Positions 1 to 11,502 of a DNA stretch of 48,690 bases are shown here, one piece after another (position 1 is the first letter of the stretch; the number at the start of each line of letters is the position of its first letter). Below the pieces are notes generated by a model. The model saw only the letters and a program-made list of their open reading frames with translations, did not search any database and was not told the DNA's origin. Origin of the DNA: Bacteroidota bacterium (GTDB lineage Bacteria; Bacteroidota; Bacteroidia; Bacteroidales; VadinHA17); contig JANXXP010000133.1 in the NCBI GenBank assembly GCA_025350595.1, forward strand, positions 1 through 48,690, in the 5' to 3' direction. The position numbers and the translations under genes were made by a program.

Positions 1-1
1 G

Positions 2-121
2 GCTGATATTAAAAACTTTGGGATAAGAATCTTAAGATTTACAAATAGGGAAGTCTTAGAAAACATGGAAATGGTTAAAAAACAGATACTTGATGAAATT
101 AATTCTGTAAGCCTCCTTTAG
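2..121 (+). CDS. C-terminal fragment of a DUF559-type (Vsr-like) endonuclease-domain protein, truncated by the window edge
   Basis: Open frame from base 2: ADIKNFGIRILRFTNREVLENMEMVKKQILDEINSVSLL*. The 'GIRILRFTNREVLENME' pattern is typical of DUF559 C-termini. Stop TAG at 119-121. Confidence 0.6.
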   Translation, partial: ADIKNFGIRILRFTNREVLENMEMVKKQILDEINSVSLL

Positions 122-134
122 GGGGTTTGGGGGC
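112..134. repeat. C/G-rich palindromic intergenic element (family A, copy 1)
   Basis: CCTCCTTTAGGGGGTTTGGGGGC, overlapping the last codons of the DUF559-like ORF. Resembles the copies at 7796, 8754, 18110 and 22745. Confidence 0.45.
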
Positions 135-177
135 AGAAAACAAGGAAGAAGACACGAAGTGGGTTAATGCAATATTT

Positions 178-208
178 TTTGCATTTTCAAAAATCATTCC
201 TACCTTTG
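178..208 (+). promoter_or_regulatory. Predicted Bacteroidota-type promoter of the met operon leader
   Basis: TTTG (178-181), 19 nt, TACCTTTG (201-208). Matches the -33 TTTG / -7 TAnnTTTG architecture and lies just upstream of the SAM-I aptamer. Confidence 0.6.
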
Positions 209-249
209 ACCCCACAAATCAAATATTCCTTTCTATAATGGGTGTTTGA

Positions 250-364
250 TTTTTATTAAGAAGGGTGAAGAGATTAGGCTCTGCGAAACCCTGGCAACCA
301 AACCGCCAACTGGCAGTGAACGGTGCCAAAACCTAATCCCGGAAAGCCGGGAGATGATAAAAAT
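250..364 (+). ncRNA. SAM-I (S-box) riboswitch
   Basis: P1 TTTTTAT/ATAAAAA. Core GCGAAACCCTGGCAACC and GGTGCCAAAACC. Pseudoknot ATTAGG (273-278) with CCTAAT (332-337). P4 CCCGG-AAAG-CCGGG (338-351). 3' end GATGATAA. Located upstream of metY-hom-metH-metF. Confidence 0.92.
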
Positions 365-368
365 TTAA

Positions 369-1856
<1,488 letters not shown>

Positions 1857-1931
1857 TAAGCGATAAACCACAGTAAAAGAGGAACATAAGCAGGAAAGAC
1901 CTCAGAAACAATGATTTAAGAATTATTATAT

Positions 1932-3134
1932 ATGACTAGAGAAAAACTTCAGATAGGATTATTTGGCTACGGATGTGTTGGCCAGGGACTTCATGATGTA
2001 CTGAACAGCAGTAAAGGATTTAAGGCAGATATTGTAAAGATATGTGTGAAAGACCGCACTAAGAAGAGAAGGATTGATATGTCGAATTTCACTTATGATA
2101 AAAACGATATCCTTAACGACACTTCAATAAACCTTGTTGTTGAACTTATTGATGATGCTGATGAGGCTTTCAGCATAGTTTCAACAGCGATGAAAAGCGG
2201 TAAGAATGTTGTAACTGCCAATAAGATGATGGTAGCCAAACATTTTAAGGAGCTGGTTGAGATGCAGAGAAAGTATAAAGTATCACTCCTCTATGAAGCT
2301 TCAGCCGGAGCAAGTATTCCTATTATCAGGAATCTTGAGGAATATTATGACAATGAGCTGCTTTATTCTCTTCGAGGGATTCTGAATGGTACAACAAACT
2401 ATATCCTCACAAAAATGCATAATGACGGTATTCCTTATGATGAGGCACTTAAGGGAGCCCAGGAAAAGGGTTTTGCTGAATCTGACCCTACTCTTGATGT
2501 CGAAGGATGGGATGCGAAGTACAAGCTGTGTATCATAACGGGTCATGCCTATGGAATGTTTCTTGAACCGGAAGAAGTATTTCATTATGGAATAAGTAAA
2601 ATCTCAAAGTTTGATATTCAGTACGCCAAAGAAAAAGGGTTTAAAATCAAATTGGTTCCTTATGTCGGAAAGACTAATGAGAATACAATTACCAGCTTTG
2701 TACTGCCAAGGTTTATTTCTTCCGACAAATATTTGTATAACGTTGATAACGAATACAATGGAGTTATTACAGAAGCTGCCTTCGCCGACAAACAGTTTTT
2801 TTGCGGGAAGGGTGCCGGAGGTCATGCTACAGGAAGTGCCGTACTTTCTGATATCTCTGCAAACTCTTATGGTTACAGGTATGAATATAAAAAGTTCCAG
2901 CAGGGGACAGTCTCAAATTACACCCGCGACTATAAACTCGAGATCTACTTAAGGTATAAAGATGAAAAGGACAGGGAATTATTTGGATTTGAGGAAGTCT
3001 CGGAATACTTTAGCGGAAGATTTAATAAGTACGTAATCGGAGTTGTTAATCTTGAAAGACTTTACACATTGCGGGAACAACTTCGCAGTCTGGATGTTTT
3101 TATAGTAAACACCGGACGAAAGGGAATAAAATGA
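1932..3134 (+). CDS. hom: Homoserine dehydrogenase
   Basis: N-terminal [12 protein letters not shown]-binding loop; [25 protein letters not shown] and [21 protein letters not shown] motifs. Confidence 0.93.
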   Translation: MTREKLQIGLFGYGCVGQGLHDVLNSSKGFKADIVKICVKDRTKKRRIDMSNFTYDKNDILNDTSINLVVELIDDADEAFSIVSTAMKSGKNVVTANKMMVAKHFKELVEMQRKYKVSLLYEASAGASIPIIRNLEEYYDNELLYSLRGILNGTTNYILTKMHNDGIPYDEALKGAQEKGFAESDPTLDVEGWDAKYKLCIITGHAYGMFLEPEEVFHYGISKISKFDIQYAKEKGFKIKLVPYVGKTNENTITSFVLPRFISSDKYLYNVDNEYNGVITEAAFADKQFFCGKGAGGHATGSAVLSDISANSYGYRYEYKKFQQGTVSNYTRDYKLEIYLRYKDEKDRELFGFEEVSEYFSGRFNKYVIGVVNLERLYTLREQLRSLDVFIVNTGRKGIK

Positions 3135-6100
3135 TGAAGAAGAAACTTGAAGATGTAATCACCCATAAGATCCTGATCCTCGATGGGGCAATGGGGACCA
3201 TGATCCAGAAACACAAGCTTCAGGAAAACGATTACCGGGGAGTTAAATTTAAGGATCATCCTATGCTCCAGAAGGGCAATAATGATCTGTTATCGCTCTC
3301 AAAACCAGAGGTAATAAAAGGAATTCACCGTGAGTATCTCGAAGCCGGAGCTGATATTATTACCACAAATACTTTTAATTCAAACCGGATTTCCATGTCG
3401 GATTATGGTATGGAGTCGCAGGTTTATGAAATGAATTTTCAATCGGCACGTCTTGCTGCTGAAGCAATTAAAGAGTATGAAAGATCTGAAGAACCATCAG
3501 AGCATTATATAGCCGGTACTCTGGGGCCAACAAACCGTACAGCATCAATGTCCTCGGACGTAAACGATCCGGGGGCGAGGTTAGTTTCCTTCGATCAGCT
3601 TGTTGAGGCGTATTCAGAGCAGACAAGAGGTTTGATTGACGGAGGGGTGAATATACTTCTGGTTGAAACAATTTTTGATGTTCTGAACTGCAAGGCTGCA
3701 TTATTTGCAATAGATTCAGTCTTTGAGGAAAAAGGAATACGTCTTCCGGTAATGGTGTCAGGTACTATCACCGATGCCAGTGGAAGAACCCTTACCGGCC
3801 AGACCCTGGAAGCATTTATGGTTTCCGTTTCACATTTTCCTCTGCTTAGTATTGGTCTTAATTGTGCTCTTGGAGCTGAACAACTGCGACCATTTGTTGA
3901 GGAATTATCTTTAAAGTCATCATTCTACGTTTCAGTTCATCCAAATGCAGGCCTTCCAAATCAGTTTGGGGAATATGACCAGTCTGCATCTTTCATGGCT
4001 TCTATTGTTGAAGATTTCATGAAGGAGGGCTGGGTAAACATTATTGGTGGTTGCTGCGGTACTACACCCCTTCATATTCAGAAAATTGCAGAGCTTTCAA
4101 AACAGTTTAAACCAAGGGTAATCCCTGAAATTAAAAAATATTTAAGGTTAAGCGGACTGGAAGTTCTGACTATGACTCCGGAAACAAACTTCGTAAATAT
4201 TGGAGAACGCACTAATGTTTCAGGTTCAATCAGGTTTGCACGACTTATTAAGGAAGAAAAGTACGATGAGGCACTTGCTGTTGCAAGAGGGCAGGTTGAA
4301 GGAGGGGCTCAGATAATTGATATCTGCATGGATGAAGCTATGCTTGATTCGGAAAACGCTATGGTGAAGTTTGTAAACCTTGTCATGGCCGAACCAGATA
4401 TTTCAAAGCTCCCTCTTATGATCGACTCATCAAGATGGAATGTTATTGAATCAGCACTTAAATGCATTCAGGGGAAATCGGTTGTAAATTCCATTAGCCT
4501 CAAGGAAGGTGAAGAGGTATTTCTCCATCATGCTCGTCTGCTTAGAAAATATGGGGCTGCTGCAGTTGTAATGCTTTTCGATGAAAAAGGACAGGCTGAT
4601 ACACTGGCGAAAAGGCTAGCTGTTGCTGAGAGATGCTATCGGCTCCTTGTAGATAAACTTGATTTCCCTCCGGAAGATATCATTTTCGATCCCAATGTGC
4701 TGGCTATTGCAACAGGGATTGAAGAACATAATAACTATGCTATTGATTTTATCAAGACCACTGAATGGATAAAGCAAAACCTTCCCTATGCCAAAGTGAG
4801 TGGAGGAATAAGCAACCTTTCATTTTCATTCCGCGGAACTGATAAGGTTCGGGAAGCTATTCATTCTGTCTTCCTATATTATGCTATAAAGGCAGGACTT
4901 GACATGGGAATTGTTAATCCCGGTATGTTGCAGGTTTACACAGAGATAGAACCTACTCTTCTTCAGTTGATAGAAGACGTGGTACTTAACCGTAGAAAAG
5001 ATTCTACCGAGAGACTCGTTAAATTTGCAGAGGGGATTAAGAACGAAGGGAAGAAAGAGGAGAAGGAAGATGCTTGGCGCCTGCTTCCTGTTGTTGAACG
5101 TATTAAGCATTCACTTATCAGGGGACTGGATGAGTTTATTGAGCAGGATGTTGAAGAAGCCCGTTCACTCTTCAGGCGCTCTATTGAGCTGATTGAAGGA
5201 CCATTAATGGGAGGGATGAACGAGGTTGGCGATCTTTTCGGATCAGGTAAAATGTTCCTTCCCCAGGTTGTAAAGAGTGCAAGAGTAATGAAGAAAGCTG
5301 TTGCAAAACTTGCACCTTATATTGAGCTTGAAAGTGAAGGAGATGAGAAAAAAATAGCCGGGAAGGTACTGCTTGCGACAGTTAAGGGCGATGTTCATGA
5401 CATTGGAAAAAATATTGTCGGGGTTGTGCTGTCATGTAATAACTACGAGATAATTGATCTGGGAGTTATGGTCCCGGCTGAGAAGATCATCGACACTGCT
5501 ATTAAAGAAAACGCAGATATTATAGGATTAAGCGGACTGATTACACCTTCACTTGAGGAGATGGTTCATGTTGCTTCTGAAATGGAGAGGAGAAAGATCA
5601 AATTACCTCTTCTGATAGGAGGGGCAACTACTTCCGAAATCCATGGCGCGGTAAAAGTGGCTCCTGCCTATTCCGGTTCTGTTATTCATGTGAAAGATGC
5701 CTCTAAAGCAGCGGGGGTTCTTGCTTCTTTGTTACAAAAGGATAACAGCAAGTACGTTTCTTCAATAAAAGAGAAATATAAAAAGTTGCGGGAGGATCAT
5801 GCTGCCCGGCAGACTGAAAAGCATCTTCTTTCGTTAGGTGATGCAAGAAAGAATAAATATGTAACCGACTGGCAGACTATTAAACTTACAGAGCCTGCTA
5901 AACCCGGACTTCATATTTTGTCCGATATAGATCTTAATGAGTTATCTGGTTATATCGACTGGACATTCTTTTTCTTTTCATGGAAACTATCAGGCAAATA
6001 CCCTTCAATCTTTAATGACCCTCAGAAAGGAGTTGAGGCAAGGAAATTATTTGATGATGCCCAGATGTATCTGAAGAAAGTTATTGATGAAAAGCTTCTT

Positions 6101-6784
6101 GCTGCAAAAGCAGTGTTTGGTGTGTTCCCTGCTGTTTCAGACGGTGACGACGTAAAAGTTTATTCAGATAAAAGCAAAAAGGAACTAAAATCTGTTCTCA
6201 GGTTTTTAAGAAACCAGGAACCTAAAGAGAAAGGTGTTCCAAATCTTTCACTCTCCGATTATATTGCACCTGAATCAAGCGGACTGACTGATAACATTGG
6301 TGTTTTTGTAGTAACGGCTGATCTTGATAACGTGGCTCTTGAAAAATACAAGGAAGATGATTACGCCACTATAATGATAAGGATCCTGAGCGACAGACTT
6401 GCAGAAGCTGCTGCTGAATGGCTTCATGAGAAGATTAGGACTGAATACTGGGGATATGATCCACAGGAAAAGCTTCCGATAGAAGAACTGCTAAAGCTGA
6501 AATATAAGGGTATCAGGCCAGCGCCTGGTTATCCCGCCTGCCCCGACCATACGGAGAAAAGGGTTCTGTTCGACTTGCTTGGAGCAGAGAAAGCTGTTGG
6601 GGCAGAACTCACAGAAAATTTTGCAATGATACCGCCTGCATCAGTAAGCGGATACTTTTTTGCACATCCCGGATCGACTTACTTCAATATCGGGAAGATT
6701 GGTGCAGACCAGATTAAAGATTATGCAAAAAGGAAAAACATGACAATCGAAGAGATGGCCAAATGGCTTGCTCCTAACTTATAA
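3131..6784 (+). CDS. metH: Cobalamin-dependent methionine synthase, full length
   Basis: Hcy-binding domain ([17 protein letters not shown]), pterin-binding domain ([13 protein letters not shown]), B12 domain ([20 protein letters not shown]), activation domain ([15 protein letters not shown]). Start overlaps the hom stop. Confidence 0.97.
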   Translation: MMKKKLEDVITHKILILDGAMGTMIQKHKLQENDYRGVKFKDHPMLQKGNNDLLSLSKPEVIKGIHREYLEAGADIITTNTFNSNRISMSDYGMESQVYEMNFQSARLAAEAIKEYERSEEPSEHYIAGTLGPTNRTASMSSDVNDPGARLVSFDQLVEAYSEQTRGLIDGGVNILLVETIFDVLNCKAALFAIDSVFEEKGIRLPVMVSGTITDASGRTLTGQTLEAFMVSVSHFPLLSIGLNCALGAEQLRPFVEELSLKSSFYVSVHPNAGLPNQFGEYDQSASFMASIVEDFMKEGWVNIIGGCCGTTPLHIQKIAELSKQFKPRVIPEIKKYLRLSGLEVLTMTPETNFVNIGERTNVSGSIRFARLIKEEKYDEALAVARGQVEGGAQIIDICMDEAMLDSENAMVKFVNLVMAEPDISKLPLMIDSSRWNVIESALKCIQGKSVVNSISLKEGEEVFLHHARLLRKYGAAAVVMLFDEKGQADTLAKRLAVAERCYRLLVDKLDFPPEDIIFDPNVLAIATGIEEHNNYAIDFIKTTEWIKQNLPYAKVSGGISNLSFSFRGTDKVREAIHSVFLYYAIKAGLDMGIVNPGMLQVYTEIEPTLLQLIEDVVLNRRKDSTERLVKFAEGIKNEGKKEEKEDAWRLLPVVERIKHSLIRGLDEFIEQDVEEARSLFRRSIELIEGPLMGGMNEVGDLFGSGKMFLPQVVKSARVMKKAVAKLAPYIELESEGDEKKIAGKVLLATVKGDVHDIGKNIVGVVLSCNNYEIIDLGVMVPAEKIIDTAIKENADIIGLSGLITPSLEEMVHVASEMERRKIKLPLLIGGATTSEIHGAVKVAPAYSGSVIHVKDASKAAGVLASLLQKDNSKYVSSIKEKYKKLREDHAARQTEKHLLSLGDARKNKYVTDWQTIKLTEPAKPGLHILSDIDLNELSGYIDWTFFFFSWKLSGKYPSIFNDPQKGVEARKLFDDAQMYLKKVIDEKLLAAKAVFGVFPAVSDGDDVKVYSDKSKKELKSVLRFLRNQEPKEKGVPNLSLSDYIAPESSGLTDNIGVFVVTADLDNVALEKYKEDDYATIMIRILSDRLAEAAAEWLHEKIRTEYWGYDPQEKLPIEELLKLKYKGIRPAPGYPACPDHTEKRVLFDLLGAEKAVGAELTENFAMIPPASVSGYFFAHPGSTYFNIGKIGADQIKDYAKRKNMTIEEMAKWLAPNL

Positions 6785-6795
6785 ATATTTTAAAA

Positions 6796-7749
6796 ATGAG
6801 TGTTATAGATAAGATTAATAATGCCAAAGGGCCACTTTTTACTTTTGAATTACTTCCCCCGCTTAAAGGGCATAGCATTGAAAGGATTTATACAGCAATT
6901 GACAGGCTGGTTGAATTTGATCCGGCATACATAAATTTTACCTCACATCGTAATGAGACAACTTATTATGAGAGACCTGATGGACTTCTTGAGAAAAAGA
7001 TTGTACGTATCAGACCCGGAACCATAGCACTGGCAGCTGCAGTTAAATATAAATACAATATTACTGTTGTTCCGCATCTTCTCTGTGGAGGATTTTCAAA
7101 AGAGGAAACGGAGAACGTACTAATTGAAATGAATTTTCTTGGTATTGATGATGTTCTTGCTCTTCGTGGGGATCCTCCGAAAGGAAGCCGTCGTTTTATG
7201 GCTGAAAAGGATGGACATACACATACTTTTGAACTTGTCAAACAGATTACTAATATGAACAGTGGAAAGTATCTCGAATCGTCACTGGAAGATACCCATC
7301 CAACTAATTTCTGTATCGGTGTTGCTGCTTATCCGGAGAAACACTTTGAAGCACCTAACAGGCAGGTTGATATTGAAAACCTGAAGCATAAAGTTGAATC
7401 GGGAGCCAGCTACATAGTTACACAGATGTTCTTTGACAACCGTAAGTTTTGCAGATTCAGGGATGAGTGCCGGAAAGCCGGGATCTCTGTTCCGATTATT
7501 GCAGGTATAAAACCAATTTCTGCACTGAACGACATAAAATTATTACCTCAGGCTTTTCATATTGATCTCCCTAACGATCTTGTTCTTGCGGCTCAAAAAT
7601 GCAAGACTGATAAAGAAATCCGGGAGGTTGGAATTGAGTGGGCTACTATGCAGTCGAAGGAATTGATAAAAGAAGGGGTCCCTGGTATACACTACTATAC
7701 CTTGGGTCGTTCTGATAATGTCGCAAGGATTGTGAAGGCGTCGTTCTAG
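6796..7749 (+). CDS. metF: 5,10-methylenetetrahydrofolate reductase
   Basis: 317 aa; FTFELLPPLKG, ALRGDPPKG, FIVTQMFFD-like (SYIVTQMFFDN), PIIAGIKPI motifs. Confidence 0.95.
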   Translation: MSVIDKINNAKGPLFTFELLPPLKGHSIERIYTAIDRLVEFDPAYINFTSHRNETTYYERPDGLLEKKIVRIRPGTIALAAAVKYKYNITVVPHLLCGGFSKEETENVLIEMNFLGIDDVLALRGDPPKGSRRFMAEKDGHTHTFELVKQITNMNSGKYLESSLEDTHPTNFCIGVAAYPEKHFEAPNRQVDIENLKHKVESGASYIVTQMFFDNRKFCRFRDECRKAGISVPIIAGIKPISALNDIKLLPQAFHIDLPNDLVLAAQKCKTDKEIREVGIEWATMQSKELIKEGVPGIHYYTLGRSDNVARIVKASF

Positions 7750-7793
7750 GAAAGATCCTGTCTTATCACCTTGAATTTCACCCATCTGCCAGG

Positions 7794-7832
7794 TTTTACC
7801 CCCCCGCCTAAGCGGGAGCAGGGGGGTTAACC
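7794..7832. repeat. C/G-rich palindromic intergenic element (family A, copy 2)
   Basis: TTTTACCCCCCCGCCTAAGCGGGAGCAGGGGGGTTAACC: nested CCCGC-CTAA-GCGGG inside an outer C-run/G-run pairing, between convergent metF and the hmt-like gene. Confidence 0.7.
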
Positions 7833-7849
7833 AGGAGGAGGAGAAAAAG

Positions 7850-8728
7850 CTATCTCCCCAAAACTTTACCTATAGCACTTATATGCTCCGGGGTAGTTCC
7901 GCAGCACCCGCCTATTATATTGGCACCTGCTTTAATGAGTTCAGGTATAAATGATGCCATCATCTCAGGTGATTCGCGAAAAACAGTTTTTCCGTCAATG
8001 AATTCGGGGATCCCTGCATTAGCCTGGATCATTACCGGAATTTTATTGTCAATGGCCCGGATTGCTTTTACAATACCAACCATATCTTCAATGCCATTTC
8101 CGCAGTTTGATCCTACTATATGAGCTCCGGCTTCCTTCATTGAGATTACCATCTCTTCAGGAGATACTCCCATCATGGTATGATATTCCCCATTTGGCTC
8201 TTTAGAAAAGGTCATTGTAATAATTACAGTGCATTCCGTGTTTTCTCTTGCAGCCCTGACTGCCAAAGCGGCTTCATCAATAGCTGACATAGTCTCAATA
8301 ATGATAATGTCAGCGCCTCCGGCTTCAAGAGCAAGAGCCTGCTCCCTGAAAGTATCGTACAATTCTGCTTCGGTGACATCCCCCATAAGTAGCATCTTTC
8401 CTGTGGGACCTATTGATCCGGCAACATGTTTATTTTTGCCGGCAGCTTCCCGGTATATTTCAGCAGCAGTCTTGTTTAATTCGTACAATCTGTTCCCCAG
8501 GCCGTATTGGGATAGTTTGAAAATGCTTCCTCCGAAACTATTTGTAGTAATAAGATCTGATCCTGCCTGCAAATAAGATTCTGCAATACTTTTAACTTCA
8601 GTATTGTGGGTTATGTTCCATAATTCAGGACATTCCCCGGGTGTCATCCCTTTTGCATGAAGAAATGTACCCAACGCACCGTCGGAAAGAAGGATCTTAT
8701 TCTGTGATATTTCGTCGAGGATGTTCAT
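7850..8728 (-). CDS. Homocysteine S-methyltransferase family protein (stand-alone MetH N-terminal-like domain)
   Basis: MNILDEISQNKILLSDGALGTFLHAKGMTPG..., GSNCGNG and [10 protein letters not shown] zinc-thiolate motifs. The longer track start (8782) reads through a repeat; ATG at 8728 is preferred (292 aa). Confidence 0.85.
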   Translation of the reverse strand: MNILDEISQNKILLSDGALGTFLHAKGMTPGECPELWNITHNTEVKSIAESYLQAGSDLITTNSFGGSIFKLSQYGLGNRLYELNKTAAEIYREAAGKNKHVAGSIGPTGKMLLMGDVTEAELYDTFREQALALEAGGADIIIIETMSAIDEAALAVRAARENTECTVIITMTFSKEPNGEYHTMMGVSPEEMVISMKEAGAHIVGSNCGNGIEDMVGIVKAIRAIDNKIPVMIQANAGIPEFIDGKTVFRESPEMMASFIPELIKAGANIIGGCCGTTPEHISAIGKVLGR

Positions 8729-8753
8729 TGATTTCGTTTTGCTTCCCGATTTC

Positions 8754-8781
8754 TGCCCCCCTTTGGGGCGGTTGGGGGGCA
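8754..8781. repeat. C/G-rich palindromic intergenic element (family A, copy 3)
   Basis: TGCCCCCC-TTTGGGGCGGTT-GGGGGGCA, perfect 8-bp terminal arms, between metK and the hmt-like gene. Confidence 0.7.
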
Positions 8782-8788
8782 AAATGGT

Positions 8789-10132
8789 TTAGATCTTAAA
8801 CGCCTTCTTTATCTTCTCTACGTAATCCAGTTTCTCCCATGCAAAAAACTCAACTTTTTTCTTGTATGTTTTTTTGCCGTTACCGGTTGCAGCACCTGGT
8901 TTGCTGCCTTTAACTTCATAATAAACATCAACATCCTGTGAGTAACATTCACGACCGAAATGACCATAAGATGCTGTTTCGAGGAATACAGGGTTTTTCA
9001 GACCGAAACGCTGAACGATTGAGTAAGGACGCATATCAAATATCTTATTGATCTTTTCTGCGATCTCTCCGTCGTGCATAGTCTTTCCTTTGCTGTCTTT
9101 TACCTTAGCTGTTCCGTAAGTATTAATATATAAACCAACGGGTTGCGCAACTCCGATAGCATAAGCCACCTGGATAAGAGCCTGGTCACAAACGCCCGCA
9201 GCTACAAAGTTCTTGGCTATATGACGGGCAGCATAAGCAGCTGATCTGTCAACTTTTGATGAGTCTTTTCCAGAAAAAGCTCCACCCCCGTGTGCTCCAT
9301 GTCCACCATATGTGTCAACGATGATTTTACGTCCCGTAAGACCGGTATCACCATGAGGACCTCCGATTACAAATTTTCCTGTAGGGTTGACAAGAAGTTT
9401 ATGCTCTGCGCTGAAAAGTTTCTGAATTCTTGCAGGGAGGGACTTTTTAACCCTTGGGATAAGAATTTTTTTGATGTCTTCAGCGATCTTCTCCTGCATG
9501 GCTTTTTCAGCTGTAAGTTCTGCTTTGTGTGATTTATCTTTTGGAAGCACAAATTCGTCATGCTGGGTACTAACAACGATTGTATCAATACGAAGAGGGT
9601 TATTATTATCGTCGTATTCAACTGTAACCTGCGATTTACTGTCGGGACGAAGGTATTTCATCTGTTTCCCTTCACGGCGTATATTTGCCAGTTCCTCAAG
9701 CAGCCTGTGTGCCAGCTCTATTGTGAGAGGCATGTAGTTATCCATTTCACGACAAGCATAACCAAACATCATACCCTGATCGCCGGCTCCCTGTTCTTCG
9801 GGTTTTTCACGAACAACACCCTGGTTTATATCAGCCGATTGTTCATGAATAGTAGATATTATACCACATGAATCGCTGTCAAAACGATATTCAGCTTTTG
9901 TATAGCCAATTTTACGTATAACCATGCGGGCAGTTTCCTGTACATCTACCCATCCTGATGTGCGGACCTCTCCACCACAAACAACAAGACCTGTTGTTAC
10001 GAAGGTCTCGCACGCAACTTTTGATTCCGGATCCCAGCGAAGGAATTCATCAAGTAAAGCATCTGATATCTGATCGGCTACCTTATCTGGGTGCCCCTCT
10101 GAAACTGATTCTGATGTAAATAAATATCCCAT
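8789..10132 (-). CDS. metK: S-adenosylmethionine synthetase
   Basis: [86 protein letters not shown] motifs. Confidence 0.98.
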   Translation of the reverse strand: MGYLFTSESVSEGHPDKVADQISDALLDEFLRWDPESKVACETFVTTGLVVCGGEVRTSGWVDVQETARMVIRKIGYTKAEYRFDSDSCGIISTIHEQSADINQGVVREKPEEQGAGDQGMMFGYACREMDNYMPLTIELAHRLLEELANIRREGKQMKYLRPDSKSQVTVEYDDNNNPLRIDTIVVSTQHDEFVLPKDKSHKAELTAEKAMQEKIAEDIKKILIPRVKKSLPARIQKLFSAEHKLLVNPTGKFVIGGPHGDTGLTGRKIIVDTYGGHGAHGGGAFSGKDSSKVDRSAAYAARHIAKNFVAAGVCDQALIQVAYAIGVAQPVGLYINTYGTAKVKDSKGKTMHDGEIAEKINKIFDMRPYSIVQRFGLKNPVFLETASYGHFGRECYSQDVDVYYEVKGSKPGAATGNGKKTYKKKVEFFAWEKLDYVEKIKKAFKI

Positions 10133-10171
10133 AATTCAATTATTTAGTTATCTATTAAATATTTAAAAGGT

Positions 10172-10287
10172 TGGAGTGCCTAAAGTACTTAAAGTTAAAA
10201 AGATGATCTCTTAAAAGATATTCTATAATTCTAAGTATTCCAATCACTTTATTCACTAAAGGCACTCTAGGCACTTTAGGCACTTCA
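10172..10287. repeat. MITE-like imperfect inverted repeat with internal short tandem units (family B)
   Basis: Left arm GGAGTGCCTAAAGTACTTAAAGT (10173-10195) matches the reverse complement of the right arm (GAAGTGCCTAAAGTGCCTAGAGT) at 19/23 positions. The right arm contains GGCACTCTA-GGCACTTTA-GGCACTTC, a 9-nt period. Confidence 0.6.
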
Positions 10288-10437
10288 TGGAGGTACATCT
10301 GTTTGATTGGGAATAGCAATGACTACGTTTTAGCATTTTTTCCTGTGGTTGCAATCAGCACAAATTTTTCCACCATTCAATTACAGTGCAAAGAAAACAA
10401 AAATAAACAGTAAAAGCAAAAAAAGGCAATCAGTTAT

Positions 10438-10553
10438 TATTGTTTAACCTGATTGATTTTGGCTGCGCCGAGTTCGCACTGCGTGCTCGGTTCTTCGCAC
10501 CCTTTGGGTAGGGGCAAACGAAGAAAATCAATAAAATGACCCTAAAATAACAG
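10438..10553. repeat. Structured intergenic inverted-repeat element
   Basis: Outer GATTGATTTT (10451-10460) / AAAATCAAT (10524-10532). Internal hairpins CCGAG(10468)...CTCGG(10490) and TTCTTCG(10491)...CGAAGAA(10525). Confidence 0.5.
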
Positions 10554-10566
10554 TGACTTTCAAATA

Positions 10567-11481
10567 TTAGCTTGAAGTAAGATGTCTGAAAATCTCTTCG
10601 AGGTTGCTTTCATGTTTCTGAAGCGAAAGAACCATGAGTCCGTTTTTCACTGCAAAATCAAACAAGGCTGGACGAACATCCTCATCTCCATCTGCTTCAA
10701 TGAGCCATAAATTATTTTGAATATGTTTCACCCTGAACACATTTTTAATAGCAGCAAGCAATAGCTGGTCAGGTTCTTTATCGAATTCTATATTAATAAT
10801 TTGCTTTGGACGTTTGATTATTGAGTAGATTTTACTCTTCTCTTCATTTGCTACAATCATCCCCTTATCAATAATTATTACCCTGTCGCATATAGCTTCG
10901 ACCTCCTGCATAATATGTGTTGAAAGCATAATGGTCTTTTCCCTTCCTGCCTCTTTGATGAGGTTGCGGATCTCAATAATCTGATTCGGATCAAGACCAG
11001 TTGTTGCTTCATCAAGTATCAAAACATCGGGATGATGGATTAGCGCCTGGGCAAGACCGACTCTTTGTCTGTAGCCTTTTGAAAGTGAACCGATCTTCTT
11101 TTTCTGTTCCGGAATAAGACCGGTCAGTTCAATGATACTATCAATCTGGACTTTCCTGGAAATGTTAGATTTATATATGGAAGCCACAAAGGCCAGATAC
11201 TCCATTACATACATTTCAGGATAGAGGGGGTTATTTTCGGGGAGATAGCCAATCTGCCTTTTAACTTCAAGATTATCCGTTCCCACCTCAAGACCGTTAA
11301 CAAGTACCTGGCCTGATGATGCTGGGATGAAGCCTGTAATAATCTTCATCATAGTTGATTTCCCGGCGCCATTTGGTCCCAGGAACCCTACAATTTCACC
11401 TGTTTTTACCTCGAAGGAGACATTATCGAGTGCTTTCTGCTCTCCATAAAGTTTCGTAACACCCTGAACTACAATTGACAT
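10567..11481 (-). CDS. gldA: ABC transporter ATP-binding protein, gliding motility GldA type
   Basis: Walker A GPNGAGKST, signature LSKGYRQRVGLAQAL, Walker B VLILDEATTGLDPNQ; N-term MSIVVQGVTKLYGEQKALDNVSFEVKTGEIVGFLGPNGAGKSTMMKIITG is GldA-like. Confidence 0.85.
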   Translation of the reverse strand: MSIVVQGVTKLYGEQKALDNVSFEVKTGEIVGFLGPNGAGKSTMMKIITGFIPASSGQVLVNGLEVGTDNLEVKRQIGYLPENNPLYPEMYVMEYLAFVASIYKSNISRKVQIDSIIELTGLIPEQKKKIGSLSKGYRQRVGLAQALIHHPDVLILDEATTGLDPNQIIEIRNLIKEAGREKTIMLSTHIMQEVEAICDRVIIIDKGMIVANEEKSKIYSIIKRPKQIINIEFDKEPDQLLLAAIKNVFRVKHIQNNLWLIEADGDEDVRPALFDFAVKNGLMVLSLQKHESNLEEIFRHLTSS

Positions 11482-11502
11482 AAGCTGGTTCTTGTTTGCT
11501 TA

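Noticed and set aside
8229-8576. 115-aa plus-strand ORF
   Set aside because: Antisense to the homocysteine methyltransferase-like gene; Ala/Ser-rich shadow composition.
10133-10566. Possible second SAM riboswitch upstream of metK
   Set aside because: No GAAACCNGGCAACC or GGTGCNAA core found on the minus strand in this gap.
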